64,000 bases of DNA from Verrucomicrobiota bacterium (GCA_023416735.1 JAEZGX010000005.1:102368-166367), one strand, 5' to 3'. Counted from the first letter of the stretch, positions 34,805 through 44,362 are shown. Numbers and translations: made by a program. Notes: generated by a model from the sequence alone, not told the origin.

Positions 34805-35191
34805 ATGAAGATCCTGATCGCTGATGACGAGGACTGCTGCCGCAGCCTCATCGCGGACATGTTTGTCGACGAACCGGGCGTGCAGCTCACGTTGACTTCC
34901 GACGGCGCGGAGGCGTGGTGGAAGCTCACCGCCCCTACCGAGCGCTACGATCTGGCGATTTTCGATCTGCGCATGCCCATCGTCGATGGACTCCAGCTCA
35001 TCGAGCGCGTGCGCCACTCCGCGGCACTGCGCCATCTTCCGATCATTCTCTGCACCGGTATCAACGATCGCGATACCGTCGCCCGCGCCGCCCGCTTGGC
35101 CATCAATCACTACGTGGTGAAACCCTACAAGCCCGACTCCTTGCGCGAAAAAGTCCGCGCGCTTGCACCCCGCCGCGCCGTCTTCGTTTAG
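34805..35191 (+). CDS. Single-domain response regulator
   Basis: A 128-residue CheY-like receiver with no output domain. The acidic pocket (ILIADDEDCC), phosphoacceptor region FDLRMPIVDG, LCTG (Thr/Ser) and the lysine in YVVKPYKPDSL are all present. No histidine kinase gene is near. Start ATG 34805; the upstream extension in this frame is a shadow of the Lrp gene. It is divergent from the Lrp-type regulator gene and followed by the AI-2E-type permease gene after 63 bp, on the same strand. Confidence 0.9.
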   Translation: MKILIADDEDCCRSLIADMFVDEPGVQLTLTSDGAEAWWKLTAPTERYDLAIFDLRMPIVDGLQLIERVRHSAALRHLPIILCTGINDRDTVARAARLAINHYVVKPYKPDSLREKVRALAPRRAVFV

Positions 35192-35254
35192 CGCGCCGCG
35201 CTCCCTCACAACTGCAGACTGGCGCCCGCACGCTCTTTGCGCTCCTTTGGGACC

Positions 35255-36451
35255 ATGTCCGAAGAGCCCGTCGTCCGCGTCCCATCCGAGGAGCCCGTCG
35301 TCGTCGCCCCCGCCCCTCTGCTCTCTGCCGGACAGCGCCAGGTCGTAAGCTTCGCTATCACTTTTTTCGCCGTCTTCGCCACCGTCGCGCTTTTCGTCGG
35401 CGCCCTCGTCGTCATCGGCCAATCGATCAGTTTCTTCTCCAACGTCCTCTGGCCTCTCGCCGCCGCCGGCGTGCTCGCGCTCGTCCTTCGACCTTTCGTT
35501 TTTTGGATCCAGCGCAAGCTCCACCTTCGCCGACTCTCTGCCGTCATTCTACTCTACGGCCTCTTCACCCTCGCCGTTTCCGGCCTGCTCGTCCTGGTTC
35601 TGCCGCCGCTGATCGACCAGACGATCAACTTCGTCCTCTACCTGCCTGCGCTCTGGGACAGCGTCTACACCTACGTCCGCGAGCACTACCCGCAATGGAT
35701 CGTGCTCGTGCAACGCCAGCTCGACAACCCCACCGTCCGCCAAATCAGCGAAGCCGTCGTCGCCCAAACTCAAGGTCTCTTCAAAACCGCGATGCCGTCC
35801 CTCGAATCTGCGACCGGCAGCATCCTCGGCATCTTCGTCTTCTTCACGAATCTCTTCATCATCCCAATCTACTTGTTCTTCTTTCTGCTGGGCCGCCGCG
35901 ACTCCACCGCCGAACTCCCCAAACACCTGCCTTTCGTCAAACCGGTCCTCCGCGACGACCTCGTTTTTCTCACGCGCGAATTCATCGCCATCATCGAAGC
36001 GTTTTTCCGCGGACAACTCGTGATTGGCCTCATCATGGGCGCGCTGCTCGCCCTCGGCTTCACGATAATCGGCCTCAAATTCGGCCTCTTCATCGGACTC
36101 ATCCTTGGGCTGCTCAACATCGTCCCTTACCTCGGCACGATCGTCGGCCTCGCCGTCACGCTCCCGATCGCGTTCTTCCAACCCGATGGCGGCTGGCACC
36201 TGATCGCGCTCATTCTTCTCGTCGTCATCATCGTGCAAGCGATCGAAGGCTGGTTCCTCACGCCCAAAATCATGGGCTTCCACACCGGCCTCCACCCCGT
36301 CGCCATCATCGTCGCCGTGTTCTTCTGGGGCACCGCGTTCGATGGCGTGCTCGGCATGCTGTTCGCTATTCCGCTCACCGCGTTCTTCGTCACCGCGTGG
36401 CGCCTGATCCGACGGAAATACTTTGCGCGTCCCGTCACCGTCGTAAGCTGA
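35255..36451 (+). CDS. AI-2E family (PerM-like) membrane transporter
   Basis: A 398-residue multi-pass membrane protein. Pattern: two N-terminal helices, a helix pair around LYGLFTLAVSGLLVLVLPPLI, an extracytoplasmic amphipathic stretch, then a C-terminal bundle with the characteristic GLFIGLILGLLNIVPYLGTI segment and FLTPKIMGFHTGLHPVAII. This is the AI-2E transporter / YdiK-PerM superfamily, many members of which export small molecules or ions with no tie to quorum sensing. I chose ATG 35255 (MSEEPVVRVP) over one six codons upstream. The zinc-ribbon gene follows after 3 bp, probably in one message. Confidence 0.9.
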   Translation: MSEEPVVRVPSEEPVVVAPAPLLSAGQRQVVSFAITFFAVFATVALFVGALVVIGQSISFFSNVLWPLAAAGVLALVLRPFVFWIQRKLHLRRLSAVILLYGLFTLAVSGLLVLVLPPLIDQTINFVLYLPALWDSVYTYVREHYPQWIVLVQRQLDNPTVRQISEAVVAQTQGLFKTAMPSLESATGSILGIFVFFTNLFIIPIYLFFFLLGRRDSTAELPKHLPFVKPVLRDDLVFLTREFIAIIEAFFRGQLVIGLIMGALLALGFTIIGLKFGLFIGLILGLLNIVPYLGTIVGLAVTLPIAFFQPDGGWHLIALILLVVIIVQAIEGWFLTPKIMGFHTGLHPVAIIVAVFFWGTAFDGVLGMLFAIPLTAFFVTAWRLIRRKYFARPVTVVS

Positions 36452-36454
36452 CCG

Positions 36455-36730
36455 ATGGCCCGTCGCCTTCCGCCACCGTCCGAATGCGCCCAATGCGGCG
36501 CCGACATTCCGCCCCACGCCCGCGCGTGCCCCGAATGCGGCGCCGACGAACGCACCGGCTGGCGCGAATCGTCGATCTACGACGGCCTTGATCTTCCCGA
36601 CGACACCGAGACCTCCGCCTCCGCTTCGCAAATCCCCGATCGCCGCGTCAATGGCCTCCCGTGGTATTGGTGGTGCGTCGGCGTCGCCTTGCTCCTCTTC
36701 ATCGGCCTGACTTTCCTCGGTCTCATGTAG
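36455..36730 (+). CDS. Small zinc-ribbon membrane protein
   Basis: A 91-residue protein with an N-terminal zinc ribbon (CAQCGADIPPHARACPECGA, paired CxxC knuckles) and one C-terminal membrane helix (WWCVGVALLLFIGLTFLGL). It follows the AI-2E-type transporter gene after 3 bp, so is likely cotranslated; its role is unknown. Its TAG stop is part of a GTAG-headed palindrome at 36727. Confidence 0.75.
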   Translation: MARRLPPPSECAQCGADIPPHARACPECGADERTGWRESSIYDGLDLPDDTETSASASQIPDRRVNGLPWYWWCVGVALLLFIGLTFLGLM

Positions 36731-36758
36731 CGCCCGGCTCCTAAAGCGCCCCGGGCGC
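36727..36758. repeat. GTAG-headed GC palindrome (REP-like) at the zinc-ribbon stop
   Basis: GTAG (36727-36730; includes the TAG stop), then CGCCCGG (36731-36737) pairing with CCGGGCG (36751-36757), loop of 13 nt. There is no T-run. Confidence 0.5.
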
Positions 36759-36816
36759 TCCGTGCCCCATTTGCCTTCCCGCCGACCTTCGCGTCCTTTG
36801 CGCCTCCGCGCGACGC

Positions 36817-39600
36817 ATGTCCTGGGAAATCAAGTTCAACAACGGCATCTACCTTCCGCAGCTCGACTGGTGGCTCGACGCCCACCTTCCCGTTGAACGC
36901 TCCTTCGTCTCTCACGCGCACTCCGACCACACCGCGCTTCACCGCGAGATCCTTTGCTCCGCCGGCACCGCGCGCCTGATGCACGCCCGCCTCCCCGGCG
37001 AACGCATCGAACACATCCTGCCGTTCGGCCAAACCGAACAATTCACCCCCGACACCGCCGTCACGCTTCATCCCGCCGGCCACATCTTCGGCTCCGCTCA
37101 AGCTCTTCTCGATCATCCCTCCCACGGCACGCTCCTCTACACCGGCGATTTCAAACTTCGCCTCGGTCTTTCCGCCGAGCCCTGCGCCACACCGCACGCG
37201 GACACGTTGATCATGGAAACCACGTTCGGTCGGCCGCACTACGTTTTTCCGCCCACCGAAAAGGTCCTCCGGGACATCGCTCACTTCTGCCACGAAACGC
37301 TCTCCGACGGCGGCACGCCCGTCCTCTTCGGCTACAGCCTCGGCAAAAGCCAGGAACTCCTCACCGGCCTCGCCGCCGCGAACCTGCCCGTGATGCTCCA
37401 CCCGCAAACGCTCAAGCTCACGCGAATCTACGAGGAGCTCGGCCACACGTTTCCTCCGTATCGAGATTTCAATCACGCCGAACTCGCCGGCCACGTCGTC
37501 ATCTGCCCGCCCCAAACGCGCGACTCTCATTTCGTCCGCAACATTCCCCGCCGCCGCACCGCCGTCATCACCGGTTGGGCCATCGATCCCGGCGCGATCT
37601 ACCGTTATCAATGCGACGCCGCTTTCCCGCTTTCCGATCACGCCGACTTCCCCGACCTCCTCCGCTTCGTCGAAGCCGTTAAACCCAAACGCGTCCTCAC
37701 CGTCCACGGTTTCACCACCGACTTCGCCCGCACGCTCCGCGACCGCGGCATCGAAGCCTGGGCCCTCGGTCAGGATAACCAACTCGAACTCGACATCTCC
37801 CGCAGAACAAGCCTCCGCTCCGCCCTTCCTCCCTCCGCCCCCGCCCCACAACCCTCATCCCAAGACTCCGCATCCCCCGATTCCTTCTCCCGCTTCGTCC
37901 TCACTGCCGACGCCGTCAAAACCACCCCCAAAAAACTCGAGAAAATCGAATTCCTTCGCGCCTACCTCGCCGAGCTCACGTCCGACGACGCCGCCATCGC
38001 CGCCACATTCTTGACCGGCCGCGCCTTCCCTCAACGCGACGAACGCAATCTTCAACTGGGCTGGGCTCTCATCAAACGCGCTGTCCTCGAAATCTCCGGC
38101 GCCACCGAGGCCGATTTCCGCGCCGCGTATCATCGTTACGCCGACGCCGGCGACGCTTCCGGCGCCCTCCTCTCAACGCATCACTCTCAACTCTCATCCT
38201 CCAACGCTCGACTATCCGATCTCGCCACGTTCTTCGATCGCATCGCCGCCGCCCGCGGTCCCGCCGCGAAACTCGAGCTCTTGCGCGAACGCCTCTCCGC
38301 CCTCTCGCCCGACGAAGCCCGCTACCTCGTCAAAATCATCACCGGCGATCTCCGCATCGGCCTGAAAGAAGGCCTCGTCGAAGAAGCCATCGCCGCCTCG
38401 ACTGACCAGCCGCTCGAATCCATCCGCGAGGCCAACATGCTCAGCGGCGACATCGCCGCCGTCACCCGCGCCGCCCGCAATGGGAATCTGAATACAATCG
38501 AGCTCACCGTCTTCAACCCGCTCCAGTTCATGCTCGCGAGTCCCGAGCCCACCGCCGAAGCGATCGTCGCCCGTTTCACCGACCTCCAATCCGCCGCTTC
38601 CGCCGATGGAAGCGCCGCGCCACCACGGCTCGATGCGCCGCCCCTCTCCATCTGGCTCGAAGAAAAATACGACGGCATCCGCTGCCAGCTCCACAAATCC
38701 GGCGATCGCATCGAACTCTACTCGCGCGATCTCAATCGCATCACCGAGCAATTCCCCGATCTCGTCCGCGCCGCCCGCGAACTGCCCGCCGACTTCATCG
38801 CCGATGGCGAACTCCTCGCCTGGCGCGATGGCCGCGCCCTCCCGTTCGCCGAACTCCAAAAACGCCTCGGCCGCAAAGGCGGCGACGACTTCTTCCTCGG
38901 CGCCGAAATCCCCGTGTCGATTTCTTTCTACGATCTCCTCTGGTTTAACCACCGCTCGCTTCTCAAAGAGCCGCTCCGCACGCGCCGAGCATTGCTCGCC
39001 GATCTGCTCTCAGCTCTGGGCCCTCGGCTCTCGGCTAGGTTCCCGCTCGCGCCCATCACTTACGCTTCAACCGCTCTCGACATCGAAGCCGCCTTCCTCG
39101 CCGCCCGCCAGCGCGGCAACGAAGGCCTCATCGCCAAAGATCCCAATAGCCTCTACACGCCGGGTCGCCGCGGTCTCGCCTGGCTGAAACTCAAAAAAGC
39201 CTACGCCACGCTCGACGTCGTTGTCGTGGGAGTCGAATACGGCCACGGCAAACGCCGCGACGTCCTCAGCGACTACACTTTCGCCATCCGCGACGAGGAA
39301 CACGACAACCGCCTCCTAACCGTCGGCAAAGCCTACTCCGGCCTCACCGACGTCGAAATCGCCCAGCTCACCGAGCACTTTCTCGCGCACACGATTCGCG
39401 AACACGGCCGCTATCGCGAAGTCGTCCCCAACGTCGTCCTCGAAGTCGCCTTCGACATCATTCAACCGAGCAAACGCCACCAAAGCGGCTTCGCGCTCCG
39501 CTTCCCGCGCATCGCGCGTATCCGCACCGACAAGACACCCGCCGAAATCGACACGCTCGAGACCTGCCGCCGCCTCGCTGCCGCCAGCTTCACTCCGTAG
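36817..39600 (+). CDS. Exonuclease-ATP-dependent DNA ligase fusion of the ligase-associated repair operon
   Basis: A 927-residue fusion. Residues 1 to about 330 are a metallo-beta-lactamase-fold nuclease: metal motif SHAHSDHTALH (H33, H35, D37, H38), TGDF (near 110), METTFGR and SDHADF. This is the 'ligase-associated DNA exonuclease' type. After a proline/serine linker (about 330-360), residues 360-927 are an ATP-dependent DNA ligase with the KYDG adenylation motif (K617) in EEKYDGIRCQLHKSG, DGELLAW, EGLIAKDP and WLKLKKAY. In other bacteria these are separate genes of a four-part set with the DEXH helicase and phosphoesterase found just downstream here. Some linker stretches are word-like and low in complexity. 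Confidence 0.92.
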   Translation: MSWEIKFNNGIYLPQLDWWLDAHLPVERSFVSHAHSDHTALHREILCSAGTARLMHARLPGERIEHILPFGQTEQFTPDTAVTLHPAGHIFGSAQALLDHPSHGTLLYTGDFKLRLGLSAEPCATPHADTLIMETTFGRPHYVFPPTEKVLRDIAHFCHETLSDGGTPVLFGYSLGKSQELLTGLAAANLPVMLHPQTLKLTRIYEELGHTFPPYRDFNHAELAGHVVICPPQTRDSHFVRNIPRRRTAVITGWAIDPGAIYRYQCDAAFPLSDHADFPDLLRFVEAVKPKRVLTVHGFTTDFARTLRDRGIEAWALGQDNQLELDISRRTSLRSALPPSAPAPQPSSQDSASPDSFSRFVLTADAVKTTPKKLEKIEFLRAYLAELTSDDAAIAATFLTGRAFPQRDERNLQLGWALIKRAVLEISGATEADFRAAYHRYADAGDASGALLSTHHSQLSSSNARLSDLATFFDRIAAARGPAAKLELLRERLSALSPDEARYLVKIITGDLRIGLKEGLVEEAIAASTDQPLESIREANMLSGDIAAVTRAARNGNLNTIELTVFNPLQFMLASPEPTAEAIVARFTDLQSAASADGSAAPPRLDAPPLSIWLEEKYDGIRCQLHKSGDRIELYSRDLNRITEQFPDLVRAARELPADFIADGELLAWRDGRALPFAELQKRLGRKGGDDFFLGAEIPVSISFYDLLWFNHRSLLKEPLRTRRALLADLLSALGPRLSARFPLAPITYASTALDIEAAFLAARQRGNEGLIAKDPNSLYTPGRRGLAWLKLKKAYATLDVVVVGVEYGHGKRRDVLSDYTFAIRDEEHDNRLLTVGKAYSGLTDVEIAQLTEHFLAHTIREHGRYREVVPNVVLEVAFDIIQPSKRHQSGFALRFPRIARIRTDKTPAEIDTLETCRRLAAASFTP

Positions 39601-39626
39601 GCCGGTCTTCGCTCCGCCGTTTTCGC

Positions 39627-42272
39627 ATGTTCACTCGCGTCACCGCGTCCGCCCTCACCGAGCCGCAACTTTACGCCGCGCTCCACCCCGCCCTGTCCAC
39701 CTGGTTTCGCGCCCGCTTCACCCATTTCTCTCCCGCTCAACTCCACGCCGTTCCCGAAATTCTCGCCGGCCACTCGCTCCTCCTCACCTCGCCTACCGGC
39801 AGCGGCAAAACCCTCGCCGCCTTCCTCTCCGTATTCGATTTTCTAGCACGCGCCCACGACGCCCGCGACCTCCCCCACGGCATCGTCGCCGTTTACGTCT
39901 CCCCTCTCCGCGCCCTCGCTTACGATCTCCGCAAAAACCTCCAACAACCCGCCGAGGAGCTCGGCTGGTCCTGGCTCCGCATCGGCGCGCGCACCGGCGA
40001 CACCACTCCTAAAGAGCGCGCCCAGCAACGCCGCAAACCGCCCCACATCCTCGTCACCACTCCCGAATCCCTCACGTTGCTCCTCAGCCAACCCAACTGG
40101 ATCCCCGCCCTCCGCACCGCCCGTTTCCTCATCGCCGACGAACTCCACGCGCTCGCCGAAAACAAACGCGGCGCCATGCTCACCGTCGCCGCCGAACGCC
40201 TCGAAGACTTGGTCTTATCGGCCAGCCCAACTCGGAACTCCGAACCCGAAACCCGAAACTCCACGCGCCTTGTGCGCGTGGGTCTCTCCGCCACCGTCGC
40301 CCCGCTCGAAACCGTCGCCGCTTTCCTCGTCGGTCCCGACCGCCCCTGCCACATCGCCGAGATCACCCAATCTAAACCCGCCCGCATCGAGGTCTTCTCC
40401 CCGCTCCGCGAACGCGCGTATCCACCCGCCGGCTACACCGCCACGCGCGTCCTTAAGGAACTCGGCGCGCTCCTCCTCCGCCACGAAACCACGCTCATCT
40501 TCACCAACACCCGCAGCGGCGCGGAATCCATCGGTCTCCGCCTGAAACAACTTCTCCCCGAATACACGGATCTCATCGAGGTCCACCACGCCTCGCTCGA
40601 CCGCGGTGTTCGCCTCGACATCGAAGACCGGCTCAAGCGCGGCGAACTCCGCGCCGTCGTCTGCTCCACCTCGCTCGAGATGGGCATCGACATCGGCTCG
40701 ATCGATCTCGTCGTCATGGTCTCCGCGCCGAAGGGCGTCGCTCGCGCCCTGCAACGCATCGGCCGCTCAGGCCACTCGATGGGCCGCATCTCCCAAGGTT
40801 TGCTCGTCGCGAGCAACATCAACGATCTCGCCGAATGCGCTGTCACCGCGCGTATGATGACTCGTCGCGAGCTCGAGCCCGTTAAAATCCACGAGAACCC
40901 GTTCGACGTCCTCGCCCAAACCCTTGTCGGCCTCGCCGTCTTCGAATCCGTCACCCCCGACGAAGCCTTCGCCCTCGTCCGCCGCAGCTACTCCTTCCAC
41001 CGGCTCGAACGCGCCCAATTCGATCGCGTCCTCCGCTATCTTCGCGGCGGCGGCGTGTCATTGGAACGCAACTACGAAGACGTCTTCGGCAAGGTTCGCC
41101 TCGATTCCTCCGGCCACCTCGCGCTCCCGCACCCTCGCATCGCCCGCGACTTCTACCAGAACATCGGCACCATCAACACCGAGTCGATGGTCCAGGTCCG
41201 CCTCGGCCGCCGCAACCTCGGCCAGATCGAAGAATCGTTCATGAAGAACATCCGCGTCGGCGATGTATTCGTCCTCAACGGCCGCACCGTCCGCCTCGTC
41301 AAATCCCACCTTCTCACCGCGCACGTCGTCGCCGCCGACAGCTCCGTCCCCACCGTCCCGCGTTGGTATGCCAACAAGATGCCTCTCGCCTCCGGCCTCG
41401 CCGCCGAAGTGGTCCGCCTCCGCACCGCTCTCTCCGTCCAACTCTCCCATTCGCGCGAATCCGCCCTCAATCTCCTCACCACCACCTACACTCTCTCTGC
41501 CGCCAACGCCCTCGCCCTCGTCGAACATTTTCTCCTCCAATCCCAAATCTCCATCATCCCCACGACCGACTTCTTCCTGGTCGAGCTGTATCGAGAAAAC
41601 GACTACCTCCACTACTTCTTCCACTCCCTCATCGGTCGCTCCGCCAACGACGCCCTTTCGCGCATCGTCGCGCAACGCGTCCAACACACCAAGGGCGGCA
41701 ACGCGCTCGTCACGATCGACGACTACGGCTTCCTCCTCAGCCTGCGCTCGTTTCAGTTCATGTCGCCCGACGACCTTTGCGCGCTCTTCCGCCGCGAAGA
41801 CGCCGAAGCCGATCTTCGCACCGCGCTCGCCGACGCCTCTCTCGTCAAATGGCAGTTCCGCGGCGTCGCCCAAACTGGCCTCATGGTCCCTCGCCGTGTC
41901 CGTGGCACCGAGCGCGGCGTGCGCATGCTCCAATGGAGCTCCGAAATCCTCTTCGAAGTTCTCCGCCAACACGAACCCGATCACCCGCTCCTCGTCGAAG
42001 CCTACACCGAAGCCACGCTCCGCTTCCTCGATCTGCCTCGCGCCCTCGCTTTTCTCGACGAGGTCCACACGCGCCCCTGGGACGTCCGCGAGATCGATCG
42101 CGTCAGCCCATTTTCCTTCGGCATCTATGTGAGCAAGATCAAAGAAACCATGACCCTCGAAGATCCCGAAACCACAATCGAACGCCTCTACCATGCCATG
42201 TATGGCGAGCGCCCAAGCGATCTCCCCGCTTCCTCGCCAACGAAGATCCCTTCACCTCCTCTTGAAATTTGA
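39627..42272 (+). CDS. Ligase-associated DEXH-box helicase (Lhr-like)
   Basis: An 881-residue superfamily 2 helicase. Walker A SPTGSGKTLAAF (near 58), the DELHAL motif, SATVAP and C-terminal TSLEMGIDIGSIDLV and QRIGRSGHSMG are visible, followed by the WH and Lhr-specific domain. It matches the DNA-ligase-associated DEXH helicase family and lies between the exonuclease-ligase fusion (26 bp upstream) and the phosphoesterase. A proline/asparagine/threonine-rich insert near residues 200-212 (TRNSEPETRNST) is encoded by word-like repeats. Likely unwinds damaged DNA in a repair complex; the exact substrate is unknown. Confidence 0.93.
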   Translation: MFTRVTASALTEPQLYAALHPALSTWFRARFTHFSPAQLHAVPEILAGHSLLLTSPTGSGKTLAAFLSVFDFLARAHDARDLPHGIVAVYVSPLRALAYDLRKNLQQPAEELGWSWLRIGARTGDTTPKERAQQRRKPPHILVTTPESLTLLLSQPNWIPALRTARFLIADELHALAENKRGAMLTVAAERLEDLVLSASPTRNSEPETRNSTRLVRVGLSATVAPLETVAAFLVGPDRPCHIAEITQSKPARIEVFSPLRERAYPPAGYTATRVLKELGALLLRHETTLIFTNTRSGAESIGLRLKQLLPEYTDLIEVHHASLDRGVRLDIEDRLKRGELRAVVCSTSLEMGIDIGSIDLVVMVSAPKGVARALQRIGRSGHSMGRISQGLLVASNINDLAECAVTARMMTRRELEPVKIHENPFDVLAQTLVGLAVFESVTPDEAFALVRRSYSFHRLERAQFDRVLRYLRGGGVSLERNYEDVFGKVRLDSSGHLALPHPRIARDFYQNIGTINTESMVQVRLGRRNLGQIEESFMKNIRVGDVFVLNGRTVRLVKSHLLTAHVVAADSSVPTVPRWYANKMPLASGLAAEVVRLRTALSVQLSHSRESALNLLTTTYTLSAANALALVEHFLLQSQISIIPTTDFFLVELYRENDYLHYFFHSLIGRSANDALSRIVAQRVQHTKGGNALVTIDDYGFLLSLRSFQFMSPDDLCALFRREDAEADLRTALADASLVKWQFRGVAQTGLMVPRRVRGTERGVRMLQWSSEILFEVLRQHEPDHPLLVEAYTEATLRFLDLPRALAFLDEVHTRPWDVREIDRVSPFSFGIYVSKIKETMTLEDPETTIERLYHAMYGERPSDLPASSPTKIPSPPLEI

Positions 42273-42280
42273 AGCTTCTC

Positions 42281-42314
42281 TGGAGCTTGGATCTTGGTCC
42301 TTGGAGCTTCTCCC
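42281..42314. repeat. Word-like repeat between helicase and phosphoesterase genes
   Basis: The gap contains GGAGCTTGGATCTTGG and TTGGAGCTTCTC, related to the copies at 52654-52673 and 52743-52762. It directly precedes the GTG start of the phosphoesterase gene. Confidence 0.55.
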
Positions 42315-42974
42315 GTGTCCGCCCGCCTCGAATTTCTCCCCCATCACTGGATCGACGCCCGCCTCGCCCTCTGGCTTTCCGTCCCGCGCCTCCTCGTTGT
42401 CGCCGATCTCCATTGGGGCTATGTCGAAAGCCACCGCGCCCGCGGAAATCTTCTTCCCGCATGGGGCGACGCCGACATCGCCCAACGCCTCACCTCGCTC
42501 ATCGCCGACTACCAGCCCGCCGAAATGATCTGGCTCGGCGACTCCCTGCACACGCTTAACGGCCGCCGCGCCGCCGACGATTTCCTCCGCTCCACGCGAC
42601 TTCCCATCACCATCATCGGTGGCAACCATGACGCCCGTTGGTCGCATGCCGAAAACCGCACCTTCGTCAGCCGTCCGCCCTTCTATTTCCATCACGGCGA
42701 TCGTCCCGCCGCGCACATCCCTCCGCCCAATCACATCGAAATCATCGGCCATTTCCATCCCGCCCTCGCCTTCTCCGACGGCGCCGGCACCCGCTTGAAA
42801 CTTCCAGCCCTCGTCGCTTCGCCTCGCCGCTTCATCCTTCCCGCCTTCTCGCCGTGGGCCGCCGGCACTCCGTGGCATCCGGAATTTCCCGACGAAACCA
42901 TCTACGGAATTGGCACGAAACGAATCTTTACAGTGTCACCAGGGCTTCACCAGAAAGAACCCTTTCGTCCATGA
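42315..42974 (+). CDS. pdeM: Ligase-associated metallophosphoesterase PdeM
   Basis: A 219-residue calcineurin-type phosphoesterase. The metal motifs are DLHWGYVE, GDSLH, GGNHD and GHFHPALAF. The ligase-associated phosphoesterase is the fourth member of the repair set (with exonuclease, ligase and helicase), so this operon is complete here. I chose GTG 42315 (SARLEFLPHHWIDARL); a TTG at 42294 would start inside the repeat. It overlaps the next gene by 4 bp. Confidence 0.88.
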   Translation: MSARLEFLPHHWIDARLALWLSVPRLLVVADLHWGYVESHRARGNLLPAWGDADIAQRLTSLIADYQPAEMIWLGDSLHTLNGRRAADDFLRSTRLPITIIGGNHDARWSHAENRTFVSRPPFYFHHGDRPAAHIPPPNHIEIIGHFHPALAFSDGAGTRLKLPALVASPRRFILPAFSPWAAGTPWHPEFPDETIYGIGTKRIFTVSPGLHQKEPFRP

Positions 42975-43735
42975 ACACCCTCCGTCTCCTCCTTCTCACC
43001 GCGCTCTGCGTGCTCCCCGCCGCGGCGGCCGAGCAGCTCGGATTGCGCGAGGGCGAGGCACTCACCTATCGCGTGAGCTGGGGCATTTTCCAGAAAGCCG
43101 GCGAAATCAAGATCACCACCGCCGCCGAAACCAACGACGGCATTCCGCAAACCGTCGTCACTACGAACACCAACACCACCGGCGTCCTCAAGCGCCTCTT
43201 CCCTTTCAGCGCGCGCGCCGAATCCATTTTCAACCGCGACACCGGCCGTCTCGACGTCCACACCGAGGCCAGCGCCAGCGGCAAGAAGCGCACCAACATG
43301 GCCCTCGTCTTCGACTACGACGCCATGACGGCGCGCTACAGCGATTTCGTCGAAACCAACAAGAGCACCACCGTTCCCATCCCGCCGCCCGGCTACCCCA
43401 AAGATCTCATCACGACGCTCATTCACACGCGCACATGGGATCTCCAACCCGGCGAGAAACAGGACGCCGACGTCGTCTTCGAAGACGATATCTACCAACT
43501 CACCATCTACGCGCTCGGCTACGAAACCGTCGAAACCCCGCTCGGCCGTTTCAAAACCTTGAAGCTCGAACCTCGCATGGAAAAAACGCCGCCCCTCGGC
43601 ATGTTCCGCCGCGGTTCGAAAGTCCATGTCTGGATCGCCGTCGAAGACCCGCGCCGCCTCCCCGTGAAATTCGAAGTCGAATTCAAATTTGGCGCCGGCA
43701 TCTCCACGCTCGTCGACTACCAGCCGCCCAAATAG
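42971..43735 (+). CDS. Exported DUF3108-type protein
   Basis: A 254-residue protein with a signal peptide (MNTLRLLLLTALCVLPAAAA). The mature part is beta-rich and begins EQLGLREGEALTYRVSWGIFQKAGE, the DUF3108 signature, with LTIYALGYETVETPLGRFKTLKL and VEDPRRLPVKFEVEF. DUF3108 proteins are periplasmic or outer-membrane-related; function unknown. It is translated with PdeM (ATGA overlap), but nothing links it to DNA repair. Confidence 0.8.
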   Translation: MNTLRLLLLTALCVLPAAAAEQLGLREGEALTYRVSWGIFQKAGEIKITTAAETNDGIPQTVVTTNTNTTGVLKRLFPFSARAESIFNRDTGRLDVHTEASASGKKRTNMALVFDYDAMTARYSDFVETNKSTTVPIPPPGYPKDLITTLIHTRTWDLQPGEKQDADVVFEDDIYQLTIYALGYETVETPLGRFKTLKLEPRMEKTPPLGMFRRGSKVHVWIAVEDPRRLPVKFEVEFKFGAGISTLVDYQPPK

Positions 43736-43792
43736 CGCAGCGCCTCCCGCAGCCCTGCGCGGGAACGCAGCGACTTTTCGCAGTTCGTCAGC

Positions 43793-44362
43793 CTAAAGCG
43801 CAGACGGACCGCCTCTGCTATCCGTCCGCTTCGCCGTCTCACTTGGTTCCCAAACGAACCTCCAGGGTTTCTTCGCCCAAATCTCACCGGCATAATCCAC
43901 CCCAATCCGCGGCGTCGCTTTAACCGCATCCCGCGGCACGCGCACGCCTCGATTCTCCAGCCACAACCCGCTCAGCGGATCCGCCGCCGCGCGATTGAGC
44001 TTCCGATCGATCTCCAGCCGTTTCGTCACCCGCCCCGGCCCGCGAATTCCTTCCACCCCGCGAATCAACACCGCCGCCGGCGCTCCTTGCGGCCCTGTCA
44101 CCAGATTCAGCATTTCGTGAATGCCGTAACACAAATACACATACCAAATCCCGCCTGCCCGATAGAGCACCTCCGTGCGCGGCGTGCAGCCCGCGCGCGC
44201 ATGACACGCCAGATCGTGCTCTCCCACGTAAGCCTCCGTCTCCGTGACGACCCGCGCTTCTTCCCGCCCGTCGGCAAACCGACGCACCAGATGCTTGCCA
44301 ATCAGCCACCGCGCAATCGCCACCGTTTTCACCGACTGAAATCTCTCCGCTCCAATCACCAT
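43793..44362 (-). CDS. DNA-3-methyladenine glycosylase (MPG/AAG family)
   Basis: A 189-residue base-excision enzyme removing alkylated bases. Motifs ARWLIGKHLVRRF, ETEAYVGEHDLACHA (catalytic Glu), YVYLCYGIHEMLNLV and GPGRVTKRLEID match the AAG family. ATG 44362 gives a normal length; ATG 44428 would add 22 residues that look unrelated. Together with ogt and the ligase operon the window carries three alkylation or strand-repair systems. It converges with the DUF3108 gene and diverges from the MFS gene. Confidence 0.9.
   Translation of the reverse strand: MVIGAERFQSVKTVAIARWLIGKHLVRRFADGREEARVVTETEAYVGEHDLACHARAGCTPRTEVLYRAGGIWYVYLCYGIHEMLNLVTGPQGAPAAVLIRGVEGIRGPGRVTKRLEIDRKLNRAAADPLSGLWLENRGVRVPRDAVKATPRIGVDYAGEIWAKKPWRFVWEPSETAKRTDSRGGPSAL

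Noticed and set aside
34915..36591. A 558-codon plus-strand frame over the AI-2E permease gene
   Set aside because: It has Arg/Pro-rich composition and runs over the true permease and zinc-ribbon genes in another frame.
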